Shown: positions 21,375 to 31,539, counted from the first letter of the stretch. The stretch is DNA of 64,000 nucleotides from Procambarus clarkii (GCF_040958095.1 NC_091175.1:20901503-20965502); one strand, 5' to 3'. Notes: generated by a model from the sequence alone, not told the origin. Numbers and translations: made by a program.

Positions 21375-21600
21375 GGTGACATGCAAACTAGGTCCACCAT
21401 AAATCCAATGAGCGGGATGCAATATACCCGCTGAAGTCGTAAATGCCAAAGCACAGCTGTATTTCCAGGTCAAGCTCGATAAAATCATCAAAACAAATGT
21501 GGGGGGGGAACCTCTGACAAGCCGCTGATTTCCTGTCCTCATCGAGGCCACTAGAGACAGTGGCCCCTGTTGTAAATTCAAGTAAAATATTGGTGTCATA
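21375..21600 (+). mobile_element. CR1-like LINE 3' fragment
   Basis: Parallels 43010-43170: CCGTAAATGCCAAAGC, AAAATCATCAAAACAAATG, CTGACAAGCCGCTGATTTCC and CTCATCGAGGCCACTAG. Coding is recognisable only as the family C-terminus. Confidence 0.65.
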
Positions 21601-22064
21601 TGCTTAAATATTTCAAATATCATATTTTTTATATTTTCCAGATACAATATTTATCCCGCCACACTCCAAGTAATGGGTCAGGCTAACAGCTCATGCATTC
21701 CAACGTGCTCGTCGATTGTTGAGGGAACCATCACACCCAAACAAGCTAAATTACCCAGGGTACGTTTCACGTCTTGTCGATTATTTCTTTCCAGACTCTT
21801 TTTGTCCATCTTGTGGACTGTTTAAAATAAGTTCCTGTAAAATAAGCTTAACACGGGTGACTTTCTGAAGTATTGACATTTTCTTAAGAAAGGTAAGAAA
21901 TATAGATATAATTCCTACTGAAATCATTAAGAGTCTAGGGATGAATGTCATGTGATTTGTGTTTGGATGAGGTGAGCCCTTTGGCACAGTCGAACTACCG
22001 GCTCACATCATGTGGGTAATAGTTGTCTAATCCGAGCGGTTTATTGGTCCCCCTTTGTTCAGAA
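21600..22064. other. non-coding, nothing recognised
   Basis: No clear repeat or coding sequence between the LINE fragment and the hAT element. Confidence 0.4.
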
Positions 22065-23503
22065 CAGTGTTTCTAACATGGGATGTTCGCCCCACACACA
22101 GTCAGTGTGAAGATCATGTGGTGCGAGTACTGCCGTTTTCTCCAGTATTCACTACTCGAACTAACGTACCTTTCATTTACTAAAACAAGTTGATAAATAT
22201 TGTCGCAACATCATTTAAAATGAACGTCAAAATGGCATAAAAATGACAGCCAGTTCTCAAAATGGCGGACCCAAGCGGGTCATAGACTAAAATGTCAATT
22301 AAAGAGCATAAAAATAATCTCAATTAGCTTAAAAGAAGCTTTCGCAGGCAACTGGCGTTAGTTGATATTTTGTCTCTTTTTGGGATTGATTGTCCTTTGT
22401 GTCTGTGTACTGATTTTCGGCTGCTTTCGCTTGCCAAAAAAATTATGCAAGTACACCTGCTTACATTAGAAGGCAATTTCGAACTAAAGTTATGAAATGC
22501 ATTAACATCAAAACTAATGTAAAATCTGAGCGTCTTCTTCAAACAATTTTGTGAGGCTAAAAATTGTGACCATATAAGCCTATTGCTTTACACGGAGGTG
22601 AGATGACTCTCACCTTTGATAAGGTGATAACGATAGATAAGATTCATGGAACTATTTAATATTCTTAGTGAGTTTTTAAAAACAAACCTGAAACGAAACT
22701 CCTACAAACAGTTGATGGTAAAGCATTTGTGAGTTATTTAACAGATATCTTTGAAAAATTGTATATGATAAATGAACAACTGCAAGGAGCAAATAGAACC
22801 CCTGATACTGGATAGACTAAGAATTTTAGCTTCATTGGATTTCTGCAATTTTGCCAAAATAAAATTTTATCTAAAAATTTCACCAATTCTGTTGGCTAAG
22901 TATGAAGTTATTGATGCTTGTTGCAGACTTGTTATTGCAGATCACCTGAGCAAAATGGTCGGTAATTTGAATGAAAGATTTTCTAATTTTTAAGAATTTT
23001 TTTCCACTTTGGATAACTGAGGCAATGCTGGTGTGTTTAAGTATGGTGGCTTTGTAATATCAAGAAGAGCTATCAGACATACAGAACAATTACTCAATTA
23101 AAACCTTATTTAAACTAAAAGGAGCAATGGTGTGGCTCTGCGATGAAGCAGACAAAATATACAAACAATTGACGTTGTCATTCCCGAGTTCATATTTGGT
23201 TGACTTAGGGTTTAGTGATGTAAGTATTTATTGTTAACAAAAATGAAATGGACTGTATGTTAAAAACCGTGATAATTTGAGATTAAAATTAACCAAATCA
23301 ACACCTCAAATATATGTTATTTATTGCAATTTAAATCATATAGTTTATTGCATTCGTACTAGTTTGAATTTTGAAGGTTTAAATTGCCCGCGAAATTTAA
23401 ACTTAATTCTCCTAACGGCCTCAGTTTTTTTTTTTTTTTTAGCTCCTCAACCAAGGAGGACAATAAAACTTTTTAGGTGGGTCAACAACGTTGAGAAACA
23501 CTG
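22065..23503 (+). mobile_element. hAT DNA-transposon fossil (ZBED/SCND3-like transposase)
   Basis: Ends are CAGTGTTTCTAAC (from 22065) and GTTGAGAAACACTG (to 23503), the CAGTG-TTTCT terminal inverted repeat of hAT elements. The flanking octamers GTTCAGAA and GCTCAGTG agree at five of eight positions, as an old 8-bp duplication might. Inside, plus-strand text shows LTDIFEKLYMINEQLQGAN (about 22735-22795), IADHLSKMVGNLNERFSNF (about 22932-22990) and SFPSSYLVDLGFSDV (about 23178-23222). These match the order of blocks in hAT-type ZBED5/SCAND3-like proteins, including the C-terminal dimerisation block. Several stops and frameshifts separate the blocks, and the region upstream of 22560 is unreadable. 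Confidence 0.75.
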
Positions 23504-23661
23504 GCTCAGTGGGAAGGCGTGCCTCGGAATAGACAAATGTTGACCGCGATTACTTTCTCAAGTTTTTAAAATATACGCAAGCAATTGAAGCATGATTAAG
23601 TTGTACATTTGGAAGGTGGTCGTGCACAAGTTGCTAACCAGTTTATATACATATATTGCAG

Positions 23662-23931
23662 CACCTGGTTGAGCGTGTGTGGCAGGCTCAAAAGTATATG
23701 AACCCCATCAACCCCAGCCAGAGCTATGAAACCCTCTACGTGTGCGAGACACTGGTTACTTCCATTGGCAACTGCTCCGTCACCTCCTTCGACGACGACA
23801 TCAACTCCACCAGTGACACCGCCCCCTCTCTGGCCTGTGACGCCGCAACCATTTTGTCTAGTGACTCTGCATCCTTACTGTCCAATGATGCCCCAACAAT
23901 TTTGTCCAGTGACTCCGCATCCTCACTGTAG
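23662..23931 (+). CDS. candidate exon feeding the tandem-repeat field, unknown protein
   Basis: A splice-acceptor-like TATATACATATATTGCAG precedes a well-behaved coding stretch with C-ending codons: HLVERVWQAQKYMNPINPSQ, SYETLYVCETLVTSIGNCSV, TSFDDDINSTSDT. The text then becomes an early form of the repeat (ACDAATILSSDSASLLSN) and meets a stop at 23929. The same frame continues beyond the stop through every repeat block as Ser/Thr/Asp-rich octapeptides. I do not recognise the non-repeat part. It could be the last unique exon of a repeat-rich protein or a pseudogene. No upstream exon was identified. Confidence 0.4.
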   Translation, partial: HLVERVWQAQKYMNPINPSQSYETLYVCETLVTSIGNCSVTSFDDDINSTSDTAPSLACDAATILSSDSASLLSNDAPTILSSDSASSL

Positions 23932-26900
23932 TGTGACGCCGCAACCATTTTGGCCAGTGACTTCGCATTCTCAATGTCCTACGACGTCGCAACCATTTTG
24001 GCCAGTGACTTCGCATTCTCAATGTCCTACGACGTCGCAACCATTTTGGCCAGTGACTTCGCATTCTCAATGTCCTATGACGTCGCAACCATTTTGGCCA
24101 GTGACTTCGCATTCTCAATGTCCTATGACGTCGCAACCATTTTGGCCAGTGACTTCGCATTCTCAATGTCCTACGACGTCGCAACCATTTTGGCCAGTGA
24201 CTTCGCATTCTCAATGTCCTATGACGTCGCAACCGTTTTGGCCAGTGACTTCACATTCTCAATGTCCTACGACGTCGCAACCATTTTGGCCAGTGACTTC
24301 GCATTCTCAATGTCCTACGACGTCGCAACCATTTTGGCCAGTGACTTCGCATTCTCAATGTCCTATGACGTCGCAACCATTTTGGCCAGTGACTTCGCAT
24401 TCTCAATGTCCTACGACGTCGCAACCATTTTGGCCAGTGACTTCGCATTCTCAATGTCCTATGACGTCGCAACCGTTTTGGCCAGTGCCTTCGCATTCTC
24501 AATATCCTATGACGCCCCAATCATTTAGATCAGTGACTCCGCCCCCTCACCAGTCAGTGACTCCGCCCACTCACCAGTCTGTGACACTGCAACCATATTG
24601 GCCAATGACTCCGTCCCCTCACCAGTCAGTGACTCCGCCCACTCACCAGTCTGTGACACTGCAACCATATTGGCCAATGACTCCGCCCCCTCACCAGTCA
24701 GTGACTCCGCCCACTCACCAGTCTGTGACACTGCAACCATATTGGCCAATGACTCCGCCCCCTCACCAGTCAGTGACTCTGCCCACTCACCAGTCTGTGA
24801 CACTGCAACCATATTGGCCAATGACTCCGCCCCCTCACCAGCCAGTGACTCCGCCCACTCACCAGTCTGTGACACTGCAACCATATTGGCCAATGACTTC
24901 ACCCCCTCACCAGCCAGTGACTCCGGCCACTCACCAGTCTGTGACACTGCAACCATATTGGCCAATGACTCCACCCCCTCACCAGTCAGTGACTCCGCCC
25001 ACTCACCAGTCTGTGACACTGCAACCATATTGGCCAATGACTCCACCCCCTCACCAGTCAGTGACTCCACCCCCTCACCAGTCTGTGACACTGCAACCAT
25101 ATTGGCCAATGACTCCACCCCCTCACCAGTCAGTGACTCCACCCCCTCACCGGTCAGTGACTCCACCCCCTCACCAGGCAGTGACTCCACCCCTTCACCA
25201 GTCAGTGACTCCACCCCTTCACCAGTCAGTGACTCCACCCCCTCACCAGTCAGTGACTCCACCCCTTCACCAGTCAGTGACTCCACCCCTTCACCAGTCT
25301 GTGACTCCACCCCTTCACCAGTCAGTGACTCCACCCCCTCACCAGTCAGTGACTCCACCCCCTCACCAGTCAGTGACTCCGCCCACTCACCAGTCTGTGA
25401 CACTGCAACCATATTGGCCAATGACTCCACCCCTTCACCAGTCAGTGACTCCACCCCCTCACCAGTCAGTGACTCCACCCCCTCACCAGTCAGTGACTCC
25501 ACCCCCTCACCAGTCAGTGACTCCACCCCCTCACCAGTCAATGACTCCACCCCCTCACCAGTCAGTGACTCCACCCCCTCACCAGTCAGTGACTCCACCC
25601 CCTCACCAGTCAGTGACTCCACCCCCTCACCAGTTTGTGACTCCACCCCCTCACCGGTCAGTGACTCCGCCCCCTCACCAGTTTGTGACTCCACCCCCTC
25701 ACTGGTCTGTGACTCTGCCCCGTCACAGGTCTCTGACTCCACCCCCTCACTGGTCTGTGACTCCGCCCCGTCATCGGTCTGTGACTCCGCCCCGTCATCG
25801 GTCTGTGACTCCGCCCCGTCATCGGTCTGTGACTCCGCCCCGTCATCGGTCTGTGACTCCGCCCCGTCATCGGTCTGTGACTCCGCCCCGTCATCGGTCT
25901 CTGACTCCGCCCCCTCACCGGTCTCTGACTCCGCCCCTTCACCAGTCTGTGACTCCGCCCCCTCACCGGTCTCTGACTCCGCCCCGTCACCGGTCTCTGA
26001 CTCCGCCCCGTCACCGGCCTCTGACTCCGCCCCCTCACCGGTCTGTGACTCCGCCCCCTCACCGGTCTGTGACTCCGCCCCCTCACCGGTCTGTGACTCC
26101 GCCCCCTCACCGGTCTGTGACTCCGCCCCCTCACCGGTCTGTGACTCTGCCTCGTCACCGGACTGTGGCGCCGCATCCATTTAGTCCAGTGACTCCGCCC
26201 CCTCACCAGTCCCTGACACCGCAACCATTTAGTCCAGTGACTCCGCCCCCTCACCAGTCTGTGACTCTGCCTCGTCACCGGACTGTGGCGCCGCATCCAT
26301 TTAGTCCAGTGACTCCGCCCCTTCACCAGTCCCTGACACCGCAATTATTTAGTCCAGTGACTCCTCCCCCTCACCGGTTTGTGATACGGCAACCAATATC
26401 TTCGCCAGCGATGCAATCAACCTCATTACCCGGGTCAGCACCACCTTGGCCAGCGATGCAGCTCCCTTCGCCAGCGATGCAGCCACCTTGGCCAGCGATG
26501 CAGCCACCTTGGCCAGCGATGCAGCCACCTTGGCCAGCGATGCAGCCACCCTGGCCAGCGATGCAGCTCCCTTCGCCAGCGATGCAGCCACCTTGGCCAG
26601 CGATGCAGCCACCTTGGCCAGCGATACAGCCACCCTGGCCAGCGATACAGCCACCTTGGCCAGCGATACAGCCACCCTGGCCAGCGATACAGCCACCTTG
26701 GCCAGTGATGCAGCTCCCTTCGCCAGCGATGCAGCCACCCTTGCCAGCACTACCTTGGACAGCAATGCAGCCACCCTGTCCAGTGACTCCGCCCCCTCAC
26801 CGGTCTAAACCGGTGAGGGGGCGGCCCCCCAAGAGGGGGCCTAAGCCAGCGGCACCAGCACCACCCTGGTCTGCAGCGGCACCAGCACCACCCTGGCCTG

Positions 26901-27265
26901 CAGCGGCACCACCACAACTCTGGCCAGCGGCACCACCACCCTGGCCAACGGCACCACCACCTTCGCCAGCGGCACCACCACAACTCTGGCCAGCGGCACC
27001 ACCACAACTCTGGCCAGCGGCACCACCACAACTCTGGCCAGCGGCACCACCACAACTCTGGCCAGCGGCACCACCACAACTCTGGCCAGCGGCACCACCA
27101 CCTTGGCTAGCGGCACCACCACAACTCTGGCCAGCGGCACCACCACAACTCTGGCCAGCGGCACCACCACCCTGGCCAACGGCACCACCACAGCCACCAT
27201 CTTGGCCAGCGGCGAAGTGGGGTGGTGGACCAAATCAATTTCTTAACGAAATTGACTTGGTCTAA
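23726..27265 (+). CDS. 1179-codon open frame across tandem repeats, uncertain
   Basis: One plus frame stays open for 3.5 kb, reading Pro/His/Trp-rich repeats (TPPPHQSV, SHSQCPTTSQPFWPVT, PAMQPPW, PAAPPQLW). It is open mainly because every repeat period is a multiple of three. A second plus frame (in phase with the better-looking exon start at 23662) reads Ser/Thr/Asp-rich octapeptides with a few stops, and a minus frame is open for 551 codons. Which frame, if any, is translated cannot be decided from sequence alone. No similarity to a known family is recognised. Confidence 0.3.
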   Translation: MKPSTCARHWLLPLATAPSPPSTTTSTPPVTPPPLWPVTPQPFCLVTLHPYCPMMPQQFCPVTPHPHCSVTPQPFWPVTSHSQCPTTSQPFWPVTSHSQCPTTSQPFWPVTSHSQCPMTSQPFWPVTSHSQCPMTSQPFWPVTSHSQCPTTSQPFWPVTSHSQCPMTSQPFWPVTSHSQCPTTSQPFWPVTSHSQCPTTSQPFWPVTSHSQCPMTSQPFWPVTSHSQCPTTSQPFWPVTSHSQCPMTSQPFWPVPSHSQYPMTPQSFRSVTPPPHQSVTPPTHQSVTLQPYWPMTPSPHQSVTPPTHQSVTLQPYWPMTPPPHQSVTPPTHQSVTLQPYWPMTPPPHQSVTLPTHQSVTLQPYWPMTPPPHQPVTPPTHQSVTLQPYWPMTSPPHQPVTPATHQSVTLQPYWPMTPPPHQSVTPPTHQSVTLQPYWPMTPPPHQSVTPPPHQSVTLQPYWPMTPPPHQSVTPPPHRSVTPPPHQAVTPPLHQSVTPPLHQSVTPPPHQSVTPPLHQSVTPPLHQSVTPPLHQSVTPPPHQSVTPPPHQSVTPPTHQSVTLQPYWPMTPPLHQSVTPPPHQSVTPPPHQSVTPPPHQSVTPPPHQSMTPPPHQSVTPPPHQSVTPPPHQSVTPPPHQFVTPPPHRSVTPPPHQFVTPPPHWSVTLPRHRSLTPPPHWSVTPPRHRSVTPPRHRSVTPPRHRSVTPPRHRSVTPPRHRSVTPPRHRSLTPPPHRSLTPPLHQSVTPPPHRSLTPPRHRSLTPPRHRPLTPPPHRSVTPPPHRSVTPPPHRSVTPPPHRSVTPPPHRSVTLPRHRTVAPHPFSPVTPPPHQSLTPQPFSPVTPPPHQSVTLPRHRTVAPHPFSPVTPPLHQSLTPQLFSPVTPPPHRFVIRQPISSPAMQSTSLPGSAPPWPAMQLPSPAMQPPWPAMQPPWPAMQPPWPAMQPPWPAMQLPSPAMQPPWPAMQPPWPAIQPPWPAIQPPWPAIQPPWPAIQPPWPVMQLPSPAMQPPLPALPWTAMQPPCPVTPPPHRSKPVRGRPPKRGPKPAAPAPPWSAAAPAPPWPAAAPPQLWPAAPPPWPTAPPPSPAAPPQLWPAAPPQLWPAAPPQLWPAAPPQLWPAAPPQLWPAAPPPWLAAPPQLWPAAPPQLWPAAPPPWPTAPPQPPSWPAAKWGGGPNQFLNEIDLV
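23935..24525. repeat. 48-bp tandem array, about 12 copies
   Basis: Unit GCCAGTGACTTCGCATTCTC plus AATGTCCTACGACGTCGC plus AACCATTTTG (48 bases). It is itself two diverged 24-base halves (ASDFAFSM / SYDVATIL in the phase-1 frame). Copies differ by one or two bases, so it was expanded or homogenised recently. Confidence 0.95.
24530..25110. repeat. 72-bp tandem array, about 8 copies
   Basis: Three diverged 24-base units make one higher-order unit: GACTCCGCCCCCTCACCAGT, GACTCCGCCCACTCACCAGT and GACACTGCAACCATATTGGC. The phase-1 frame reads NDSAPSPVSDSAHSPVCDTA. Confidence 0.93.
25110..26395. repeat. 24-bp tandem array, about 50 copies
   Basis: Monomer GTGACTCCACCCCCTCACCA plus GTCA (24 bases). 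Variants with GCC for ACC and CGG for CAG form local blocks (for example 25750-25900 with CCCGTCATCGGTCT), showing stepwise expansion. From about 26160 the monomers alternate with a longer unit containing CCATTTAGTCCAGTG. Confidence 0.93.
26400..26800. repeat. 21-bp tandem array, about 18 copies
   Basis: Unit GCCAGCGATGCAGCCACCTT plus G, that is ASDAATL in the phase-1 frame: the 8-residue unit of the preceding block less one codon. Still in phase with the previous arrays. Confidence 0.92.
26845..27215. repeat. 24-bp tandem array, about 15 copies
   Basis: Unit GCCAGCGGCACCACCACAAC plus TCTG. It reads ASGTTTTL (mucin-like) or PAAPPQLW depending on frame. A short non-repetitive spacer (26800-26845) separates it from the 21-bp array. 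Confidence 0.92.
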
Positions 27266-28430
27266 GGACGCAACCCGTCCACAGACCAAGTCCATTCTAT
27301 CCAGTGGTCGACCGTAAAGATGCATTCATCAATTGTAACATGCTGAACATTCAAAATAGGAATTTTCCCAAATAAATTAATATTGTTATATATTAGCATA
27401 CTGTGCATATTTGGGCATTGGTTGGGTTAGGTGTTTAGGTTCTGTTAGCGATTACTCGTATTTGTAATACGTGGGTGAAGTATTTACCAACCCGTCCTGG
27501 GACCAAATCCATTCTTCTATCCAGCGGTCAAACCCAAAGATGCATTCATCAATTTTAACATGCTGTTAATTCAAAACAGAACTTTTCTCAAATATAAATT
27601 AATATTATATTATATATGCATATTGTTCATATATAGGCATAGGTTAGGTTAGGTTCTGTTGGCGATTATTTGTATTTGTAGTACGTGGGTGAAGCATTTA
27701 CAGCGTTGTGGTTCGAACAAAAGTCGTCAGCTAAGCACTTGTTCGAGACGTGTTCAAACCTCATCAGTTGGGAGTAGTGTGTAAACCTTTTTCCAATCAT
27801 ACACAGGGGGTTTGGTGGGTGCATCGAATCAGTTTTGCAGCCCGTCCTCATAAACAAAGGCCTAAGTCCATTCCATGCACCCGCCAAACCACTTGTTTAT
27901 GAATGGAAAACGGTTTATGCACGACTCACAACTGATGACGTCCGAAACAAGTGCTTTGCTGACGACTTTTGTTGGAACCACAACGCTATAAATGCTTCAC
28001 CCACGTCCTACCAACATAAATAATCGGCAAAAGAACCTAAACACCTAACCTAACCTATGCCTAAATATGCACAATATGCTAATATATAATAATATTAATT
28101 TATATTTGAGAAAAGTTCTGTTTTGAATAAACAGTATGTTAAAATTGATGAATGCGTCTTTGTGATCGACCGCTGGATAGAATGGACTTCGAGTCAAGGA
28201 CGGGTTGTAGATTCACCCACATACTTCAATACAAATAATTGTCAATAGAACCTAAACACTTAATCTATACCTACCAATACATACAACTTTTATATATAAT
28301 ATTAATTTACATGAGTATATACCTATTTTAAATGCATAATACGTTTATATTGATGAATGCGACTTTGGGGTCGGCCGTCCTACGTTCCATGGACGAGCCT
28401 AGCCTGAGGACGGGTCGATACACAATGTAC
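27258..28430. mobile_element. large inverted-repeat cluster of CAACCCG foldback units
   Basis: Units of about 190-200 bases occur three times in minus orientation (27263-27480, 27487-27680, 27685-27838) and then three times in plus orientation (27839-28020, 28020-28210, 28215-28420), meeting near 27838. Signature pieces are CAACCCGTCC, GATGCATTCATCAATT, AATATTAATTTATATTTG, CCTAACCTAACCTATGCC and ATGCACCCGCCAAACC. The first and last units end in the CAACCCG / CGGGT terminus. This is a foldback or nested MITE cluster, not coding. Confidence 0.8.
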
Positions 28431-29255
28431 AAACACAAGCTGCCAGTCCCCAACAAAATTAATTATCTCGGCTATTTACGCCTTTCTTCACATTTTGGAC
28501 AATAATCTGGGTAATATAATCTACATACGCTTTCCATAACTTCAGCTTCTGTAATGTTCTAGGAATTCCTTATATTTTGGCAGAGCATTATTAGTTTGGA
28601 GTTATAATGCTAGACGAGACCTTGATAGTTCATTTCATACTGCCCGTAGACACTAAACAAATTCACTGACCTTACTTCATCCTGTAGTTTACGCCTTCTA
28701 GCATTTATCTTTCTCTTGGCAATCTTGAATTAGTTAAGCAATCATCACATCTTGCAAAAGAATTTCAAGAAATTATGTCACAAGGAAGGCGAGGCGTGTT
28801 ACTGATGCCCTTGTGCAGTTACTAAAAACCGATCACATTGTCCACATAAATTCTCGCTCTTTAGGAAGCCCTGTCATCCGTCTTGAAGTCGAGCATAGAT
28901 ACCTGTTTTTTTATAATGTTTGAGAATATATTTGAGCCTCAGAAATATACATTCATTCGGTTTGAGAGACTTTTATGAATAAATTTTCACAATGTTGTCA
29001 CTTGTATTTTATCCCCTTTATATTTTCGGCAAATAATGTAAACATTACTGGGAATATGGAACAGCTGTTAATGAAAAGTAAAAAGAATTTAATAAATGGA
29101 ATGTTAAAGCCTCACACTATGAATCATTGTATGTTTTAGTTCCTATTACTTTATTAATATAAAAACAATGAGAAAGGTGGGAGAAGCCTTCAGGTGATTA
29201 CAAATAATAGTAATTATCGAAAGAAGACGCCAAACCGAGAAGATTGTGCATAAGG
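28430..29255. other. AT-rich non-coding, nothing recognised
   Basis: No coding, tandem repeat or dispersed family match was noticed. Confidence 0.45.
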
Positions 29256-29261
29256 TGATTG

Positions 29262-29640
29262 GCGAAGACTCCAGGTGGTGGGCGAAGACTCCAGGTGGTG
29301 GGCGAAGACTCCAGGTGGTGGGTGAAGGCCCCAGGTGGTGGGCGAAGACTCCAGGTGGTGGGTGAAGACTCCAGGTGGTGGGTGAAGACTCCAGGTGGTG
29401 GGCGAAGACCCCAGGTGGTGGGTAAAGACTCCAGGTGGTAGGTGAAAACTCCAGGTGGTGGGTGAAGACTCCATGAGATGGGTGAAGACTCCAGGGGGTG
29501 GGTGAAGACTCCAGGTGATGGGTGAAGACTCCACGTGATGGGTGAAGACTCCAGGGGGTGGGTGAAGACTCCAGGTGGTGGGTGAAGACTCCAGGGGGTG
29601 GGTGGAGACCCCAGGTGGTAGGTGGAGCCTCAAAGTGGAT
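29262..29640. repeat. 20-bp minisatellite, about 19 copies
   Basis: Unit GACTCCAGGTGGTGGGTGAA with scattered variants. All frames stay open on the minus strand because three units (60 bases) make a 20-residue period; these are artefacts. Confidence 0.95.
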
Positions 29641-29825
29641 GAGCCATTCATCTAGGGGCACTGAGGCACTTGGCATATATACTTGCCTTCAGACGCCTGG
29701 CTCTGAGGGCAAGTTTATTAAGTTAATGAACTGATAAACGTGAAGTTAGAGTAAAAAAGATTCATAATTGACAGCTAAATTGCTAACTTTTAAAATAATA
29801 TTTTTGACATGTATTGTGAATAGGA

Positions 29826-30035
29826 CCAGAGTGCGTTTCTGGAGGGAACGTTGCTTTTCACCCTAACTCATGGGGTAGAGTGCGTTGCTGGGGGAAGACC
29901 TGACTCACAGGGCAGAGTGTGTGGCTGAGATAAGACTTAACTCACTGGGTAGTATGCGTTGCTGGGGAAGACTTTACTCCCAGGGTAGAGTGTGTCACAG
30001 GCATGAGACTACTCACCATATAAAGTGCGTTGCGG
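29826..30035. repeat. degenerate ~45-bp tandem repeat next to exon 5
   Basis: Four to five imperfect units recur round the phrase TGACTCACAGGGCAGAGTGT / TTGCTGGGGAAGAC. It begins just past the proposed 3' edge of exon 5 of the IGFBP-domain gene, so it is probably intron or 3' UTR. Confidence 0.6.
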
Positions 30036-30048
30036 CAGTGTATCTTAC

Positions 30049-30221
30049 GGGAGGTACAGTAGTCCCGGCGGACGCACCTCCCGTACCGTCTGAGGCAGGG
30101 CCAGTCCTCGGGTGGGCAGGCAGGGCACGGGGGTGTGGCGGGGGCGTGTACCAACCTGCAGGCCCGACACACTGTGTGTTGGCACACCCCTCGACACCCC
30201 ACCACCTCCTCCCCCACCAAC
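30049..30221 (-). CDS. exon 5 of the IGFBP-domain secreted protein (Cys-rich)
   Basis: On the minus strand the acceptor CCCCTGTGTGCAG precedes a base completing Arg236. It continues LVGEEVVGCRGVCQHTVC, RACRLVHAPATPPCPACPPE and DWPCLRRYGRCVRRDYC (nine Cys, residues about 237-293). A GTAAGA donor closes it in phase 1. The entry phase (2) matches exon 4. A second donor (GTGAGT at about 30019) and a stop at 29942 followed by AATAAA at 29719-29714 are alternatives, so the 3' edge is uncertain. The C-x-x-x-C and CxxC spacing suggests a disulfide-rich extracellular module. I do not recognise a named domain. No later exon was found. Confidence 0.7.
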
Positions 30222-30224
30222 CTG

Positions 30225-31535
30225 CACACAGGGGTAGTGGTATACGTATTTTAGTTTGTTGTTTTAGATTCATCTACTCGGAATGTAACACGGAGAGGGT
30301 TTCTCTACCTATCTATCTTTCTTCTTTCCCTCTACCCGTATTCTTACTTTTTATTTCTCTACAAGGGACTCCAAAACTTTTACTAAAGCCGACTCCACGC
30401 CACGTGGTCCTAAGACGATTGACCGACTTAGGATTCTACAACCAGTATGACGTGACCTAGGCTTTGAGCAAAACCCTAGAGTCGCCTCCGCCGCCACCAC
30501 CAGACCAGTAACACAGAGCAATGATCGAGGTCTGGATCGATCATGCTAATTAATCAACCTTGGGGCTTGATCCCCACTATAACCGATGACCTTGAGAGTT
30601 CTTAAGTGTGGAATTAATTAGACGGGAATGATGAATTCCGATTCGATGTTAGAATCGACGCCCAATCCAACTCTGCCTCGTGTGGACCACGTGACCAGGA
30701 CAAGTTCACATACTGTACATATAACAAATACATGGAAATAATAAAAATGCAAAATATTAACTAATTAATTTATTAAAAGAAACTAAAACAAAATCTGAAT
30801 ATGTTCACTCCCTGTCACTTTAACACTCCCTACTTGACCTGAATGCAATGAGTTGACTATCCCTATAAATAACAATAGCAACTATACCTCTATGTTTGAC
30901 CAGCTAAAGATGTTGGGGGCTGGTCTTGGGGGAGAGGTAAGATGGTTGACCTCCCCCAGTTGATCTGGTGTCCACACTAATCTCTCCTCGTCTGGTCTAC
31001 CCCAGACTAGAGCATTGTATCCTTCTGCATAGTCTAAGTTTTACCAAGTTACTTAGCCAGGTCTAAGTTATAACAATTAACCTCTGTTGTACTTAATTGA
31101 TCCAGTCTGGTTGAATTATTTTACTGAAATTAAATTACACAAGCATCTAACGGCAGAGCTGTTCCCGATCCCCAAAATGGTTAATTGAACTTTGAGAAAT
31201 AGTAGACATGTCAACCCTGATGACCTATGACCGCCGGTCACTCCGCCTTACAACTTAGATCTGATTCGTGACGTCACTGATGGTGACTTAACTCAATAAT
31301 TAGAATACTCTTGATATTGTACCCAGTACTATTATATAATACAATTTTAATACAAAATGAATAAAGGCTAATTTCTCTAAATTACTGAATACTATAGGAT
31401 GGTTCATTATACGAAGCTATGAACAAAGCGTCGATTATTTTCACCGCGAATTCCCCTGGGGTCAGGTCCCAGGTCACCACGCGGGCTCAGCTTCCCATTC
31501 TCTTTTGTCGATAAACCACTCTGGATAATTCTTAC
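30225..31535. other. intron 4 of the IGFBP-domain gene, mostly unrecognised
   Basis: Contains at 30250-30290 a short piece related to the S7 repeat (TTTGTTGTTTTAGATTCATC); otherwise no repeat family or coding is seen. Confidence 0.45.
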
Positions 31536-31539
31536 AACC

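Noticed and set aside
24525-26180. 551-codon minus-strand frame (ESLTGEGV repeats)
   Set aside because: Open only because 24- and 72-base units lack stops in this frame; the exon-like start is on the plus strand.
27107-27325. Trp/Cys-rich minus-strand frames (WWCRWPEL repeats)
   Set aside because: Complement of the 24-bp array; no splice or family support.
29885-30460. 191-codon plus-strand frame
   Set aside because: Antisense to exon 5 of the IGFBP-domain gene, which has splice and phase support; no similarity seen.
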